This document shows positions 63,063-64,000 of a stretch of DNA of 64,000 nt, in pieces (the stretch's first letter is position 1; every line of letters starts with the position of its first letter). Under the pieces are notes generated by a model that saw only the letters and a program-made list of their open reading frames with translations, was not told the origin of the DNA and did no database searches. Position numbers and translations under genes: made by a program. This stretch comes from an uncultured Curtobacterium sp. GTDB taxonomy: Bacteria; Actinomycetota; Actinomycetes; Actinomycetales; Microbacteriaceae. The stretch spans positions 83,393 to 147,392 of the forward strand of contig CAJYUW010000039.1 of the NCBI GenBank assembly GCA_913778205.1, read 5' to 3'.

Positions 63063-63515
63063 GTGTCCCGCGATTTCCCAGCTACGCACGACGAGGTCGA
63101 CGCGATCGCCGCGTGGACCGTGATCCGCGCAGCCCGGGAACTCGCGAGACGGCTGGGCGCCGCACTCGAGCCGCTGGACCTGACGCCGGTGGAGTTCGGC
63201 ATCCTCGTGCAGCTGGCCGTCGGCGACCGCCCGACGCAGGCGGAGCTCGCGCGGGCCGTCGGCGTCCGACCGCAGAGCATGACGACGCTGGTCGCGGCGC
63301 TCGGCGCGCGGGGACTGCTCGACCGTGGGGCGACCCGTGGCCGGGGGCGGCCGTCCCACATCGTGCTCACCACCGAGGGGCGCGCGCTCCTCGCCCGGGC
63401 GTGGCCGATCGCACAGGCCAGCAATGCGTGGTTCCGCGAGGACGCCGGTGTCGTGAACGCCGCGCTGCACCCCCTGTTGGGCGAGACCACCGCCACCGTC
63501 GCCGACGTCCCCTGA
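63063..63515 (+). CDS. MarR family transcriptional regulator
   Basis: A 150-residue winged-helix repressor. The recognition region is PTQAELARAVGVRPQSMTTLVAALGARGLLDR (about 60-92) with the wing RGRGRPSHIVLTTEGR. GTG 63063 follows TAGCCT by exactly 6 bases (leaderless). It probably controls the divergent NmrA-like gene and itself through the palindrome at 63019. It has no Cys, so ligand rather than thiol sensing is expected. Confidence 0.9.
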   Translation: MSRDFPATHDEVDAIAAWTVIRAARELARRLGAALEPLDLTPVEFGILVQLAVGDRPTQAELARAVGVRPQSMTTLVAALGARGLLDRGATRGRGRPSHIVLTTEGRALLARAWPIAQASNAWFREDAGVVNAALHPLLGETTATVADVP

Positions 63516-63563
63516 TCGACAGGCAGCCTTGCAAGGTCCCCTGTCGAGGCGTACGGTGACGAC

Positions 63564-63989
63564 GTGACCACGAGCACCGCGACCGACCTCGCCAGCGAGC
63601 TGCTGACGATCCACGGCCGCATCCGCCGGACCCTGCTCACGGGCAAGTCCGACGAGGTCACCGCGTCCCAGACGGCCGCGCTCGGTCGGCTCCTCCGTCA
63701 CGGTGAGAGCACCGTCGCGGACCTCGCCCGTGCCGAGGGCGTGCGTCCGCAGTCCATGGGGGCGACCGTCCAGGCGCTCGTCGACCTCGGCTTCGTCGAG
63801 CGTCGACAGGACCCCTCCGACGGCCGCCGGACGCTCGTCCGTGCGACCGCCGCCGGGGCCGCCGCCCGCGAGGACGCCTGGAGCGCACGGAGCCGCGTCC
63901 TCGCCGAGCGCCTCGCGGCGCTCGGCGAGGACGACCGCGAGACGGTCGCCCGGTCCCTCCGCATCCTCGAACCGCTCGTCGAGCCGTGA
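63564..63989 (+). CDS. MarR family transcriptional regulator, second copy
   Basis: A 141-residue winged-helix protein. STVADLARAEGVRPQSMGATVQALVDLGFVER is the DNA-binding region and DPSDGRRTLVRATAAG the wing. The recognition helix (GVRPQSM) is shared with the preceding MarR gene, so the two may bind related sites. TACGGT lies exactly 6 bases before GTG 63564, giving it its own promoter. The window ends 11 bases after the stop, inside a CGCCTGGAGG repeat. Confidence 0.9.
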   Translation: MTTSTATDLASELLTIHGRIRRTLLTGKSDEVTASQTAALGRLLRHGESTVADLARAEGVRPQSMGATVQALVDLGFVERRQDPSDGRRTLVRATAAGAAAREDAWSARSRVLAERLAALGEDDRETVARSLRILEPLVEP

Positions 63990-64000
63990 CCGCCTGGAGG

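Overview
The window is high-GC DNA from an actinobacterium, most likely a member of the Microbacteriaceae and plausibly Curtobacterium or a close relative. The taxonomic call is inference. It rests on GC-rich codon use, a mycothiol synthase gene (mshD), gene orders known from Mycobacterium (rlmB-cysS-ispD/F-carD-lpqE, gpm-senX3-regX3, glnR-mshD, clpS-DUF2017), many leaderless-looking promoters (TANNNT, 6 bases, then ATG or GTG) and the absence of outer-membrane genes.

Layout. 0-12 kb: housekeeping genes (hydrolase, NAD(P)HX epimerase, metallopeptidase, DsbA-like protein, sugar-ABC ATPase, DUF4032 protein) and the minus-strand block carD-ispDF-cysS-rlmB, with lpqE divergent from carD. 12-16 kb: the phosphate-sensing pair senX3-regX3, divergent phoU with PHO-box repeats between them, and gpmA. 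16-21 kb: methyltransferase, ygfZ, a nitrobindin-like gene with a tiny membrane ORF coupled to it, glnR and mshD. 20.9-31.3 kb: a Ser/Thr kinase facing a three-gene operon for a lipid-anchored coiled-coil protein, a membrane-anchored periplasmic-binding-fold protein and a 1410-residue FHA-FtsK/SpoIIIE ATPase of the type VII secretion EssC kind. 31.3-41.8 kb: the accessory part of the window. It holds a WXG100 gene, a 1807-residue RHS toxin-type gene with a helical WXG-like N terminus, a putative immunity gene and a run of intact and broken membrane-protein genes, at least three of them paralogous. 42-49.6 kb: ppk, a NUDIX-phosphatase gene and pstSCAB behind a four-repeat PHO box. 49.9-54 kb: sigK-rskA, small genes, tRNA-Lys(TTT) and a broken SGNH hydrolase. 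54-58.8 kb: galactose genes (galM-like, a DeoR-family regulator, galT, galK). 58.9-64 kb: glyA-folD behind a ZTP riboswitch, clpS-DUF2017, an NmrA-like gene and two MarR regulators.

How the parts connect. SenX3-RegX3, PhoU, PstSCAB and Ppk form a phosphate uptake, sensing and polyphosphate module; three arrays of 11-bp PHO-box-like repeats link them. The EssC-like ATPase, its two operon partners, the facing kinase and the WXG100/RHS genes together look like a compact type VII secretion and toxin delivery locus, with the 31.4-35.9 kb stretch as its immunity-gene graveyard. This locus is the least ordinary part of the window. Several families of dispersed hairpins and half-sites sit between genes and probably act as terminators.
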